DNA of 64,000 nt, taken from Roseivirga ehrenbergii. Lineage in GTDB: Bacteria; Bacteroidota; Bacteroidia; Cytophagales; Cyclobacteriaceae. The notes under the pieces are model-generated. The model was not told the DNA's origin and did no database searches. It was given only the letters and a program-made list of their open reading frames with translations. The translations under genes and the position numbers were made by a program. Below, piece by piece: positions 15,872 to 24,899 of this stretch (position 1 is its first letter; every line of letters starts with the position of its first letter). The stretch is from NCBI RefSeq assembly GCF_001593005.1, contig NZ_LQZQ01000012.1, positions 62,001 through 126,000 on the forward strand, in the 5' to 3' direction.

Positions 15872-16980
15872 AACTAGCCATACTTATCACCAATCCAAAT
15901 CACCATTTGGAACTCACAATTGATGCTGCAAAACTGATTAAAGCAAAAGGGCATCAGGTAACTTATGTTTCGCTTTGTGAGCTTAGAAGAATGGCGAGTC
16001 CAGAAGATATCCTTAAAAGTGAAGGAATCGAATATGTTAAATTTGGTAGTTTGCCTCAAAATCTGAAGCCGAGTTCGGGTAAGAAAGCATTGGGTAATAG
16101 TGATTCGGTAGTTAGAACCGTAGTGAGGATGATTTTTTGGTTTTGGAAAGTTAAGCCTTTCATTAAAAAATCACTTTCTGGTGTTGATAAGGTACTGCTA
16201 CTGAATGATGCTGCTTTTCCAGGAGATAGAATATGTAAATGGCTTAAGGGTAAATCAATTCCTTTTTATTTGATGCAAGAAGGAATTAGGTTTCCTTTAC
16301 CCAACGAAGCTGAGGTGAAATATGGGGGGAACGGAGCCGTAAAAGTGATGACTTGGGGCGAACGCTCCGCCAAACATTTTCGACCCATTGCAACTCAAGG
16401 CACTGAGGTAGTCGTTACAGGGTCGCCAAGGTTTAATAAATTTCTAGCAGATATCGAACCGCGTTTAATAAGAGATGGTAATCAAAAAGTTTTGGGAATC
16501 TTTACCAATCCCATTGATGATCAAGGTTTTTGTAGCCCTCAAGCTAAGCTAGAGTTATTAGAGCAATTTGTGATGCGGGCTGCTCCGCAATTAAAGCGTA
16601 TGAATATTCAGTTAGGTATTAAATGTCACCCACGGGAAGATATTCAAGAGTATCTAGCCGTTGCCAATAAGTATTTTCCTGCAATTGAATTACCAAAATC
16701 CATTGTAGAAGCCATTTTAGAGGTGGATGCGGGAGTAATTATGGCATCTACTGTAGGATTAGAGCTTTTAGGAGCCAAAAGAAAAATTGCGCAATTAGAA
16801 ATCCCTAACTATGGATACGTTTTTGATTATCATGAAAGCGCTGATGTTTTGAAAATCCCGATAGAAGGAGATTTCGATTTGTCCGTTCTTTTCGGAGGAC
16901 AAGCGGAAATTTCCTATTTTTATGAACACATTGCAATAGGGAATGCAGCCCAAAAGATCACTTCCGTTTTAACAGAATAA
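15868..16980 (+). CDS. Surface carbohydrate biosynthesis protein, GT-B-like
   Basis: This 370-residue protein starts MKLAILITNPNHHLELTIDA with no signal peptide. It contains LYLMQEG-like FYLMQEGIRFPLPNE near residue 130, VVVTGSPRFNKF near 185, IKCHPREDIQEY near 250 and GVIMASTVGLELL near 290. The KCHPRE and S/T-rich GLE segments resemble the donor site of capsule and CDP-glycerol-like GT-B transferases, as in the gene at 3128. The overall sequence is not one I can place in a named family. It overlaps the upstream glycosyltransferase by 4 bases and the downstream Wzy-like gene by one base, so it belongs to the same operon. Confidence 0.6.
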   Translation: MKLAILITNPNHHLELTIDAAKLIKAKGHQVTYVSLCELRRMASPEDILKSEGIEYVKFGSLPQNLKPSSGKKALGNSDSVVRTVVRMIFWFWKVKPFIKKSLSGVDKVLLLNDAAFPGDRICKWLKGKSIPFYLMQEGIRFPLPNEAEVKYGGNGAVKVMTWGERSAKHFRPIATQGTEVVVTGSPRFNKFLADIEPRLIRDGNQKVLGIFTNPIDDQGFCSPQAKLELLEQFVMRAAPQLKRMNIQLGIKCHPREDIQEYLAVANKYFPAIELPKSIVEAILEVDAGVIMASTVGLELLGAKRKIAQLEIPNYGYVFDYHESADVLKIPIEGDFDLSVLFGGQAEISYFYEHIAIGNAAQKITSVLTE

Positions 16981-18230
16981 TGTTAGCTATTTTCAAACAT
17001 ACATTAGGAGCAAAAGGTTGGTTAAAGGCATGGGCTATTTACTTGATTGCCTTTCCTTTTTATTTTCTCCCAGCGGGGAGTGCACAACCCTCCGATATTG
17101 TGATAGTTGTTGTGATTGGCTTGTATGTATTGGGGCAGCATTTTAAAATAAGTGAAGTAAACCAACCCGTGTTTAAAGGCTTTTTGAAGTTTTGCATTTA
17201 TTTAAGCATTGTTAATTTAGGTGTTCATTTTGCTCTGTTGGGGGAGAGCAATAATGGATTGGCTTGGTATGTCTATAGTGCATTTTACTTTTATAACTTA
17301 ATGGTAATGGGCTTTGCGCTATCGTTGTATAGGCAATATGGGAAGCAATTTATTTATACTACCGCCTATGCTTGTGTTTTTGCCGGTATTCTTCAGATTG
17401 TGCTTTCTTATGCACTTCAAACCAATAGTGAAGGTATTCGTGGGGCAATGTTTTTCACCAACCCAAACCAATTGGGATATTATTCATTGAGTGCTTTGGC
17501 TATTGTATTGGTATTGGAGACCATGATCAAATTACCACGACTAATAGTTTACTTAAGCTTTTTTGTATTTAGTTACTTAGCACTAGTGAGTGTTTCAAAA
17601 GCGGCTTTAGGCTCAATGATTATTCTTTTTGGAGCTTACTTGATAGCCAATAAAATATTTTCTGTCAGAAATATATTTGCCATAATCGTGGTCGGAGGTC
17701 TAGGCTTTTTAGGTGTGACTCAATCTGAATTTGGTAAGAGATTCCAAGAAAATTTAGATGCTAGAAACGTAAATGAAGAGAATAGACCAGATGAAATTAC
17801 GGAATGGGAATATCGGGGATATGACAGGATCACCAACCACCCCGAATATTTAGTTTTTGGTGCGGGAGAAGGGGGATATAATCGGTTTGATACATTTATA
17901 ACCAATCATGAAATTCATTCATCGTTTGGGACAATTATTTTCTGTTATGGGATACCTGGCACTCTATTGTTTTTGCTTTTTGTTTATTCCCTACTTAAAA
18001 AGCTTCCATGGTTTTATCTAGTGTATTCGTTGCCACTTTTCGCCTATGGGGTAACCCATATGGGACTGCGGTTTACCATATTTTGGGTAGCATTAATGAT
18101 GTTTCCAATTATTCGAGCAGAGCGGAATAAGGTTGAGATGTTGAAAATGTACTTGTTAAAAAAGAAGGGAATGGAGAAGAAGCTTGCTGTGTTTAAGAAG
18201 TCGGAGTTATTAAGTCAAAGTGCTTCTTAG
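16980..18230 (+). CDS. O-antigen ligase/Wzy polymerase-like membrane protein
   Basis: This 416-residue polytopic membrane protein has about ten hydrophobic segments. The longest hydrophilic loop (about residues 245-310) contains RFQENLDARNVNEENRPDE and a downstream EIHSSFG. This layout matches Wzy_C/O-antigen ligase proteins, in which a large periplasmic loop with Arg and His residues binds lipid-linked glycan. It probably polymerises repeat units or ligates the glycan to a carrier in the periplasm. Sequence identity in this family is low, so polymerase and ligase cannot be told apart. It overlaps the preceding gene by one base and lies 8 bases before a glycosyltransferase. Confidence 0.75.
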   Translation: MLAIFKHTLGAKGWLKAWAIYLIAFPFYFLPAGSAQPSDIVIVVVIGLYVLGQHFKISEVNQPVFKGFLKFCIYLSIVNLGVHFALLGESNNGLAWYVYSAFYFYNLMVMGFALSLYRQYGKQFIYTTAYACVFAGILQIVLSYALQTNSEGIRGAMFFTNPNQLGYYSLSALAIVLVLETMIKLPRLIVYLSFFVFSYLALVSVSKAALGSMIILFGAYLIANKIFSVRNIFAIIVVGGLGFLGVTQSEFGKRFQENLDARNVNEENRPDEITEWEYRGYDRITNHPEYLVFGAGEGGYNRFDTFITNHEIHSSFGTIIFCYGIPGTLLFLLFVYSLLKKLPWFYLVYSLPLFAYGVTHMGLRFTIFWVALMMFPIIRAERNKVEMLKMYLLKKKGMEKKLAVFKKSELLSQSAS

Positions 18231-18238
18231 TTGGATTC

Positions 18239-19411
18239 ATGGTAAATCAGAATAAACAATCTCTGAAAATCTTAAGACTTACTACCATTCCAATGTCCTT
18301 GTCCCTTCTTTTGAAAGGTCAGTTTGCTTATTTTCAAAGTAAAGGGTTTCATGTTGAGGTGGGTTCTTCACAAGGTCCTGAAATATGCGCCATTATTCAA
18401 CAAGAGAAAGTAATTCATAACGAGTTCCCCTTAAGTAGAGAAATATCTCCTATACAAGACCTTAGGACCTTACTCCAATTGATCCGGTTCTTGAGAAGAA
18501 ATACCTTTGATATTGTTCATACCCACACACCCAAAGCTGGTTTAATAGGGATGATGGCGGCATGGTTTTGTAGAGTACCAGTTCGGATGCATACTGTGGC
18601 AGGACTTCCTTTGATGGAAGCAAGAGGCTTCAAAAGAAAGATTTTGGTTTGGGTCGAACATCTCACTTACAGTTGTGCAACCAAGGTGTATCCAAACTCT
18701 TTTGCACAAAAAGATTTTATTCTTAAAAATATTTATTCCAACGAGAAAAAGATTAAAGTAATAGGGAATGGCAGCAGCAATGGGATTAATTGCGAATACT
18801 TTCAATCGAATCCTACATTAGTCGAGAGAGCGGAGGAACTAAGGCTCGAACTTGGGATTTCACGTAGTCAACATGTGGGAGTATTTGTGGGAAGAGTAAC
18901 AGGAGACAAAGGGATCAATGAGTTGATTAACGCTTTCAAAGAGTTCGATAATCTTGATTTAATATTGGTGGGGCCGTTTGAGCCCGAATTAGATCCCTTA
19001 GAACTTAGTGTAATGAATGAAATAATGACCAACACAAGAATACATTCAGTTGGTTTTCAGGCTGATGTTCGCCCATATTTGTTAGCTAGTGACTTCTTGG
19101 TTTTTCCTAGTTATAGAGAGGGATTTCCTAATGTTCCACTGCAGGCTGGGGCAATGGGTTTACCTTCTATCGTCACCAATATCAATGGATGCAATGAGAT
19201 TGTATTGCATGAAAAAAATGGATTGATTGTTCCTCCAAAAGACACTGAAGCAATAAGTTCAGCCATATTGCGACTGTTAACGGATCAGTCGTTAATGGAT
19301 AACTTAAAGCGTAACGCAAGGGATATGATTATAAATCGATATGATCAAAAATCACTTTGGGAAGCCTTACATTCAGAGTACCTTGAGCAAATATCTAAAC
19401 ATGTACGCTAA
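18239..19411 (+). CDS. Glycosyltransferase family 4 (PglA-like)
   Basis: This 390-residue GT-B enzyme has [18 protein letters not shown] near residue 95, [19 protein letters not shown], a donor domain [21 protein letters not shown], and [18 protein letters not shown] near 291-308 followed by NGCNEIV. The [11 protein letters not shown] block is characteristic of GT4 enzymes that add the second sugar next to a PglC-type initiating transferase, such as PglA and similar capsule enzymes. Its 3' end overlaps the downstream sugar transferase by 11 bases when that gene starts at 19401. It probably adds a sugar to undecaprenyl-diphosphate-linked bacillosamine or a relative. The donor is not determined. 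Confidence 0.85.
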   Translation: MVNQNKQSLKILRLTTIPMSLSLLLKGQFAYFQSKGFHVEVGSSQGPEICAIIQQEKVIHNEFPLSREISPIQDLRTLLQLIRFLRRNTFDIVHTHTPKAGLIGMMAAWFCRVPVRMHTVAGLPLMEARGFKRKILVWVEHLTYSCATKVYPNSFAQKDFILKNIYSNEKKIKVIGNGSSNGINCEYFQSNPTLVERAEELRLELGISRSQHVGVFVGRVTGDKGINELINAFKEFDNLDLILVGPFEPELDPLELSVMNEIMTNTRIHSVGFQADVRPYLLASDFLVFPSYREGFPNVPLQAGAMGLPSIVTNINGCNEIVLHEKNGLIVPPKDTEAISSAILRLLTDQSLMDNLKRNARDMIINRYDQKSLWEALHSEYLEQISKHVR

Positions 19412-20006
19412 CCATTTCAAGCGAATTTTTGATTTCACGGTGTCACTGCTTGTACTTATTTTAGCAAGCCCGATAATGTTTTTAACCACAATTGCTCTCT
19501 TTTTTGCAAATGGGGGTAAACCCTTTTTCTTTCAGTCAAGACCAGGCAAGAATGAGGAAATCTTTAGAATTGTCAAATTTAAAACGATGAATGATAAAAG
19601 GGATGCCCACGGAAGTTTGCTCCCTGATGAGCAGAGATTGACCAGCATAGGTGCATTTGTGAGAAAATTTTCAATTGATGAACTACCACAAATGATCAAT
19701 GTCCTCAAAGGAGACATGTCGCTTATTGGTCCTCGACCACTTTTAGTAGAGTATTTACCTTTGTATTCTAAAGAACAACAACGTAGACATGATATTCGAC
19801 CGGGAATTACTGGATGGGCTCAAGTAAATGGAAGAAATACGGTAGACTGGAAAAGTAAGTTCGAAATGGACGTTTGGTATGTAGACCACTTATCTTTTAA
19901 GCTAGACCTAAAAATTCTATTTTTGACAATTAAAAAAGTGCTGGTCTCAGAAGGCATCAGCGGTGAAGGAACTGTGACAATGGAGAAGTTTAAAGGTAAC
20001 ATATGA
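19401..20006 (+). CDS. pglC: Initiating phosphoglycosyl transferase (PglC-like)
   Basis: With the ATG at 19401 the protein has 201 residues and starts [15 protein letters not shown], matching the length of the small monotopic PglC class. A longer frame from 19341 would overlap the upstream gene by 71 bases. A reentrant hydrophobic helix spans about residues 12-36. IVKFKTM (58-63), the catalytic Asp93-Glu94 in [15 protein letters not shown] and [14 protein letters not shown] complete the bacterial sugar transferase signature. The Asp-Glu pair falls at the same numbering remembered for Campylobacter PglC, supporting the start. The enzyme transfers a sugar 1-phosphate from a UDP-sugar to undecaprenyl phosphate at the inner membrane. 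Confidence 0.9.
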   Translation: MYANHFKRIFDFTVSLLVLILASPIMFLTTIALFFANGGKPFFFQSRPGKNEEIFRIVKFKTMNDKRDAHGSLLPDEQRLTSIGAFVRKFSIDELPQMINVLKGDMSLIGPRPLLVEYLPLYSKEQQRRHDIRPGITGWAQVNGRNTVDWKSKFEMDVWYVDHLSFKLDLKILFLTIKKVLVSEGISGEGTVTMEKFKGNI

Positions 20007-20602
20007 TTCTGATAGGGGCTTCAGGTCATGCTAAGGTGATACTCGATATTCTTGAAAGAAATAATCGAAAGATAAAATGTTTGGTAGACGCCAACCCCAA
20101 TATAAAGCAGTTATGTGGTTACAAAGTAGAGCATGATGCAGACTTTGACTTTACAAACCAGCAGGCTATACTGAGTATAGGTTCTAATGCTATTCGAAAG
20201 AAATTGGCGGAACACCTCCCTTGTAACTTCGTTATAGGCATCCACCCTCAATCTGTTTTAGACTCAACCGTAAATGTAAAAGAGGGCACGGTGATTATGG
20301 CTGGTGTGGTTATTAATAGAGATACACAAGTGGGTAAACACGTAATTATAAACACCTCCTCATCAATTGATCATGATTGCGTAATCGAAGATTATGTACA
20401 TATTAGCCCCAATGCCACGCTTTGTGGAACTGTTCATGTAGGAGAGGGAACTCAAATAGGTGCTGGTGCTGTGGTTAGTCCTAATATCAAAATTGGAAAA
20501 TGGGCTGTTATAGGGGCAGGGGCTGTGGTAATAAGAGATATACCAGATTTTGCAGTAGTTGTTGGGAGTCCTGGAAAAATAATCAAATACACAAATGACT
20601 GA
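20003..20602 (+). CDS. pglD: UDP-amino-sugar acetyltransferase (PglD-like)
   Basis: This 199-residue protein has an N-terminal Rossmann-like domain ([17 protein letters not shown]) that binds the UDP-sugar and a C-terminal left-handed beta-helix of hexapeptide repeats (about 88-190). His124 in [11 protein letters not shown] is in the position of the catalytic histidine of PglD (His125 in Campylobacter, from memory). NeuD/PglD enzymes acetylate the C4 amine of UDP-4-amino-4,6-dideoxy-GlcNAc using acetyl-CoA, giving UDP-diNAc-bacillosamine. It overlaps pglC by 4 bases and the aminotransferase by 8 bases, consistent with a coupled pathway. NeuD-type O-acetylation of a nonulosonate is the alternative, less likely given the neighbours. 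Confidence 0.88.
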   Translation: MILIGASGHAKVILDILERNNRKIKCLVDANPNIKQLCGYKVEHDADFDFTNQQAILSIGSNAIRKKLAEHLPCNFVIGIHPQSVLDSTVNVKEGTVIMAGVVINRDTQVGKHVIINTSSSIDHDCVIEDYVHISPNATLCGTVHVGEGTQIGAGAVVSPNIKIGKWAVIGAGAVVIRDIPDFAVVVGSPGKIIKYTND

Positions 20603-21731
20603 AGATAGAATCTGGCTCTCTTCTCCTGATATGGGAGGCAATGAGCTGAAATACGTAAAGGAGGCCTTTGATACCAATTGGATTGCTCCATTGGGGCCTA
20701 ATGTCGATCACTTTGAGAAAGAATTAGGAGAATATTTAGGGATTAATCACGTGGCCGCTCTTTCAAGCGGAACTGCAGCCATCCATTTGGCGCTAATACT
20801 TTTAGGAGTTAAATCCGGAGATGAAGTAATTGCTCAAAGTTTTACTTTTTGCGGAACCACAAACCCAATACTTTACTTAGGAGCTACCCCTGTTTTAGTG
20901 GATAGCGAATATGACACTTGGAATCTTGACCCTGTATTACTCGAAGAAGCAATCCTAGATAGAATAAAAAAAGGGAAAAGACCCAAAGCGGTGATTATGG
21001 TTCACCTCTACGGAATGCCTGCTAAAATGAAGCAAATTGTAGAGGTTTGTAGTCGTTATGAAATCCCTTTAATTGAAGATGCCGCTGAGGCACTAGGTTC
21101 AACTATTGATGGAAGAAAGGCAGGAACTTTTGGTGATATGGGTATTTTATCTTTCAATGGGAATAAGATAATTACTACTTCCGGTGGTGGGGCTTTAGTG
21201 AGCAATAATACCCAATGGATTGATAAATCTCGCTTTTTGGCTACTCAGGCTCGTGATGAAGCCCCACATTATGAACACACCGAATTGGGCTATAATTACA
21301 GAATGTCGAATATTTTGGCAGGTGTAGGACGAGGGCAGTTAGAAGTATTAGATAGTCATGTATCGAAGAGACGTGCGGTTAATGCATTTTATAGAGAACA
21401 TTTAAGTTTTGAAGGCCTTAATTTTCAATCTGAAATGAGTGCTAATGATTTCTCTAATTATTGGTTAACTTCAGTCAAAATTGAACCAGAGCTACTTGGA
21501 GTAGACCGTGAAGACGTAAGGCTTGAGTTATGGAAGAGTAATATAGAAACTAGACCACTTTGGAAACCAATGCATTTACAACCACTTTATAAAGATTGTG
21601 TTTATTACGGCAATGGAGTCAGTGATGAGTTATTTACTAAGGGCTTGTGTCTTCCTTCAGGTTCGAACCTAACTACAGTAGAATTAGAAAGAGTAGTAGT
21701 AGCAATTAAAGGCTTCATTGCTAAATCATGA
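20595..21731 (+). CDS. pglE: DegT/DnrJ/EryC1 PLP-dependent sugar aminotransferase (PglE-like)
   Basis: This 378-residue fold-type I aminotransferase of the sugar class has ALSSGTAAIHLAL (55-67) binding the PLP phosphate and LIEDAAEALGS (159-169) with the PLP-ring aspartate. SFNGNKIITTSGGGAL (186-201) contains the Schiff-base Lys191. NYRMSNILAGVGRGQLE is the dimer-interface segment common to the family. PglE/LegC enzymes transfer an amine from glutamate to C4 of a UDP-4-keto-6-deoxy sugar. It sits between the acetyltransferase and the 4,6-dehydratase with overlaps of 8 and 4 bases, the order expected for UDP-bacillosamine synthesis. C4 specificity is inferred from context. Confidence 0.9.
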   Translation: MTEDRIWLSSPDMGGNELKYVKEAFDTNWIAPLGPNVDHFEKELGEYLGINHVAALSSGTAAIHLALILLGVKSGDEVIAQSFTFCGTTNPILYLGATPVLVDSEYDTWNLDPVLLEEAILDRIKKGKRPKAVIMVHLYGMPAKMKQIVEVCSRYEIPLIEDAAEALGSTIDGRKAGTFGDMGILSFNGNKIITTSGGGALVSNNTQWIDKSRFLATQARDEAPHYEHTELGYNYRMSNILAGVGRGQLEVLDSHVSKRRAVNAFYREHLSFEGLNFQSEMSANDFSNYWLTSVKIEPELLGVDREDVRLELWKSNIETRPLWKPMHLQPLYKDCVYYGNGVSDELFTKGLCLPSGSNLTTVELERVVVAIKGFIAKS

Positions 21732-23632
21732 AAAGAAGCATTAGCACATTAAACGTTCTACCTAGGTGGATAATTGTTTTAATTGACTTAGTCATTTATT
21801 CACTGTCTGCCTTAGTGGGGTATTTACTTCGTCTGAACTTTAATGTTGAAAACCTTTATGCCTATAATTTTTTACAGGGCATAATTATTTTCACCCTTGC
21901 TGGTCTAATTAGTTCTCTAGTCACTAGGAGCTTTGCAGGCATCATTCGATATACAGGTATTCAAGATACCTTGAGAGTGCTTTATGCCAGTTTATTAACC
22001 TTGGTTATAGCATTAGGAATTAACTCCATTTCGGAAAATGCCATTCCATATTCCATTGCGGCAATTGCATTTTTTGTATCCGTTGTGGCGCTCACGAGTT
22101 ATCGACTTCTAGTAAAGGAGCTCTTTTCATTTTACAGAACGATTCCTAAGGTCAGTAAGAAGATTATTATTTTTGGTGCTGGCCAGTCGGGTATGATTAC
22201 CAAACAATTGTTAGATAATGATACTTCAACTAATGTTAAGGTCATTGGTTTTTTGGAGGATAACCCAAGAAAGATTGGTAATGTATTGAGTGGTGTACGT
22301 ATTTACTCTGCACGAAACGATTTTAAAAAGGTAGTGATTAAAAATAACCCTAGCGAATTAATCATTGCTACTACAAGTATGTCGCTAGACAGGAAAAATG
22401 AACTTGTAGATCAATGCTTAGAATTTGGAATTAAAGTGTCAACTGTTCCTTCAGCAGATCAATGGATAGGAGGAGAGTTTGGTATTGATCAAATTCATGA
22501 AGTGAAGATTGAAGACCTTCTAGGAAGAAACCCGATTAGTCTAAAAAACAAATTTGTAAATCAGGAATTATCGGGAAGAAGTATTTTGATTACTGGTGCG
22601 GCAGGTTCTATTGGTTCAGAACTGGTTAGACAAATTGTTCGATATAACCCCGCTAAGCTTATTTTATTAGATCAGTCTGAGTCTGGACTTTTTGAAATTG
22701 AAAATGAGATTAGAGAGTTAAGGTCATTGGGTGAATCGCTCGTTTGCTATGTGGCTGATGTTACCAATCGAGAGCGCGTTAGGCGGTTGTTTAGTCAGTA
22801 TAAGCCTGAGTTCGTATTTCATGCAGCAGCTTATAAACATGTGCCTATGATGGAAATTAATGTTCCAGAGGCGATTGAATGTAATTTGTTGGGCACTAGA
22901 AATTTGGCCGATTTATCAGTGGAATATGACGTCCGAAAGTTTGTGATGATTTCTACAGACAAGGCGGTAAACCCTACAAGTGTAATGGGGGCTACTAAGC
23001 GAGCTGCTGAAATATATGTGCAATCCTTGAATAACCTTCTTTCTGAGATTGAGGCGGATAGTCCTACACGATTTATAACTACAAGGTTTGGTAATGTGTT
23101 AGGCTCCAATGGTTCGGTTATTCCTATTTTCAAAAAACAGATCCAAAAAGGCGGGCCAATTACCGTAACTCATCCCGACATCACACGATATTTCATGACA
23201 ATACCTGAAGCTTGTAGTCTCGTGTTGGAGGCTGGGGTAATGGGTAATGGTGGTGAAATTTTCGTTTTTGACATGGGTAAGTCAATAAAAATTGTTGACT
23301 TAGCAAAAAGGATGATTCAGCTCTCAGGGTTAAAAGAAGGAAAAGATATTGATATCGTTTTTTCCGGATTAAGGCCTGGTGAAAAGCTGTATGAAGAGCT
23401 CTTAGATGACAAAGAGAATACGATGAGTACCCATCATCCCAAAATAATGATCGCCAAAGTAAGGTCTCTTGACTTTTCTAAGGTTAAATCACACTACTCC
23501 GATTTAGAAGGTCTAATTTATTCGTCACCTAGCAGTGGTGATGATATAGATATGAAAATGGTGAAGGTATTAAAGTCTCTTATTCAAGAGTATAGAAGCA
23601 AGGAATCTAAATTCACAATGCTTGATCGTTGA
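21728..23632 (+). CDS. pglF: Membrane UDP-GlcNAc 4,6-dehydratase (PglF/CapD/WbpM-like)
   Basis: This 634-residue protein has four hydrophobic segments in the first 125 residues and a CoA-binding-like Rossmann domain (about 140-270, IIIFGAGQSGMITKQL). The C-terminal SDR domain starts ILITGAAGSIGSELVRQ (about 286-302). The active-site segment STDKAVNPTSVMGATKRAAE has Met where most SDRs have Tyr. This Thr/Ser-Asp-Lys...Met-x-x-x-Lys pattern is known for PglF, CapD and WbpM. It converts UDP-GlcNAc to UDP-4-keto-6-deoxy-GlcNAc at the membrane, the first step of the pathway completed by the aminotransferase and acetyltransferase upstream. It is the last gene of the locus, followed by a strong terminator. 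Confidence 0.92.
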   Translation: MKRSISTLNVLPRWIIVLIDLVIYSLSALVGYLLRLNFNVENLYAYNFLQGIIIFTLAGLISSLVTRSFAGIIRYTGIQDTLRVLYASLLTLVIALGINSISENAIPYSIAAIAFFVSVVALTSYRLLVKELFSFYRTIPKVSKKIIIFGAGQSGMITKQLLDNDTSTNVKVIGFLEDNPRKIGNVLSGVRIYSARNDFKKVVIKNNPSELIIATTSMSLDRKNELVDQCLEFGIKVSTVPSADQWIGGEFGIDQIHEVKIEDLLGRNPISLKNKFVNQELSGRSILITGAAGSIGSELVRQIVRYNPAKLILLDQSESGLFEIENEIRELRSLGESLVCYVADVTNRERVRRLFSQYKPEFVFHAAAYKHVPMMEINVPEAIECNLLGTRNLADLSVEYDVRKFVMISTDKAVNPTSVMGATKRAAEIYVQSLNNLLSEIEADSPTRFITTRFGNVLGSNGSVIPIFKKQIQKGGPITVTHPDITRYFMTIPEACSLVLEAGVMGNGGEIFVFDMGKSIKIVDLAKRMIQLSGLKEGKDIDIVFSGLRPGEKLYEELLDDKENTMSTHHPKIMIAKVRSLDFSKVKSHYSDLEGLIYSSPSSGDDIDMKMVKVLKSLIQEYRSKESKFTMLDR

Positions 23633-23694
23633 TTCTCCTTTTTGGTGAGAGGGACAAGAAGAAGGAGTTTATTTAAATATTAATTTTCAACATG

Positions 23695-23728
23695 AAAGGG
23701 GCTGAATTCATATGAATTCAGCCCCTTT
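23695..23728. terminator. Bidirectional intrinsic terminator
   Basis: A perfect GGGGCTGAATTC/GAATTCAGCCCC stem with a 4-base ATAT loop is flanked by an A run on the left and a T run on the right. It therefore serves both the glycan operon (+) and the barrel gene (-) that converge here. Confidence 0.9.
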
Positions 23729-23755
23729 TATTATGTCTACTTTATATGTAGATGA

Positions 23756-24664
23756 TTATCTAAACTTAGGTTTCTTTCTAGAAGGAGAGAAGAGTTGTGA
23801 TAAGAAATTATCTGGTAAATACATTTCTAGTCTGATTTGAAAAATATAATAAGCATCGTTCTTTAACGGGTTTCCTCTATCATCTCCTGGTAAACTTACG
23901 GAAAATCCACCTTCAGCACTTCTATCAGATAAGGCTTTCGCTAAAGCTGCTTTTTCTGTGTTTTCACCAAATAGAACGTCAAACTCACTTCTATCTACAT
24001 GATCTTTACTAATGTCATCCAAATAATCAGTAAAGGTGTGTCTATAACCTGCTTCCAAAAGAATATCTATCGCATCATTGGCTTTTAATCTTACTCCAAT
24101 GCCAATAGGAACTACCATAATTCTTCCAGAATACGGTGTTAATTCAGTTTGTAATGGTCTTAAGGGTACCCAGTTCCCTTCGTATAATGCTTTGGGATTG
24201 TTGGAGCTTAGTCCAAGTCCAGCATAAATATAAGGGTTAATCAAAGGACGTCTAGTATAGGAGTTGTTAACTGGTATCAGGTTGAAAACAAACATGGCCG
24301 ATAACTCAAGATTGTTTGATCTAAAAGATAAATTTCTCTTTCTTCGAGTATCAGTACCACCAAATCTATTATCTCTTTGTTTGATTTCTTGATTAAGTGA
24401 GTCGGCACCAGCAATTTGATACCAGTTTAAGTCAACCCTCACACTCAATTGCGAACCAAATTTTTTACGTAATCCTAGACCAAAATTAGGTCTTGCTGTA
24501 AATCCATCGTATAGTACATCATGTAAGTCACCATGATAGGTGGACGCGCCTAAACCAAAAGAGAACATCATGCTTCTGTCTCGTCTTCTAGAATAGAAGC
24601 TTTGAGCGTTGACAGAATCAACCACAACGAAAATAAATAGAAGAAGAAATATCGTTTTTTTCAT
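23756..24664 (-). CDS. DUF6089-like outer-membrane beta-barrel protein
   Basis: This 302-residue exported protein has a signal peptide MKKTIFLLLFIFVVVDSVNA ending before QS. The mature part has alternating amphipathic strands (MMFSFGLGASTYHGDLHD, LSVRVDLNWYQIAGADS, INPYIYAGLGLSS, AIDILLEAGYRHTFTDYLDD) typical of small outer-membrane barrels of the DUF6089 group in Bacteroidota. A paralogue lies at 27068-27922 on the same strand and shares GADSL, RRNLSF, NPY...GLG and YLDD(I/V)S. The function is unknown; such proteins are usually annotated near PorT-type barrels. It is monocistronic, ending at the bidirectional terminator. Confidence 0.8.
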   Translation of the reverse strand: MKKTIFLLLFIFVVVDSVNAQSFYSRRRDRSMMFSFGLGASTYHGDLHDVLYDGFTARPNFGLGLRKKFGSQLSVRVDLNWYQIAGADSLNQEIKQRDNRFGGTDTRRKRNLSFRSNNLELSAMFVFNLIPVNNSYTRRPLINPYIYAGLGLSSNNPKALYEGNWVPLRPLQTELTPYSGRIMVVPIGIGVRLKANDAIDILLEAGYRHTFTDYLDDISKDHVDRSEFDVLFGENTEKAALAKALSDRSAEGGFSVSLPGDDRGNPLKNDAYYIFQIRLEMYLPDNFLSQLFSPSRKKPKFR

Positions 24665-24783
24665 TCCGAATACACAAGTGTGTAAATCTATATACTGAAA
24701 AACATTTAACTAAATAAGTGGTGGTTACACTAAACGTACTTCGGTGAGGCTGTACAAAACTAGGTAATATTCTTATAAATAGA

Positions 24784-24815
24784 AAATCCTTCGGTAAAAT
24801 ACCGAAGGATTTTTA
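24784..24815 (-). terminator. Terminator downstream of the tRNA-Arg gene
   Basis: A 10-base stem ATCCTTCGGT/ACCGAAGGAT with a 5-base loop and flanking A and T runs lies two bases past the tRNA 3' end. It ends the sucC/tRNA transcript on the - strand. Confidence 0.85.
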
Positions 24816-24817
24816 AG

Positions 24818-24891
24818 TGCACCCGGAAGGAGTCGAACCCTCAACCCCCAGAGCCGAAATCTGGTACTCTATCCAGTTGAGCTACGGATGC
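24818..24891 (-). tRNA. tRNA-Arg (anticodon TCG)
   Basis: Read on the - strand, the 74-base sequence folds as a complete cloverleaf. The acceptor stem pairs GCATCCG with CGGGTGC (one G-T pair) and the D arm is GCTC...GAGT. The anticodon stem CCAGA/TCTGG encloses the loop TTTCGGC with anticodon TCG. The T arm has GGTTCGACTCC and the discriminator base is A. The 3' CCA is not encoded and would be added by the CCA-adding enzyme, for which a gene is present at 47828. The tRNA begins 8 bases after the sucC stop codon. Confidence 0.96.
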
Positions 24892-24899
24892 CTAGCTTT

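Noticed and set aside
20363-20691. Two - strand frames opposite the pglD-like gene
   Set aside because: They lie wholly within intact + strand genes and show no family motifs.
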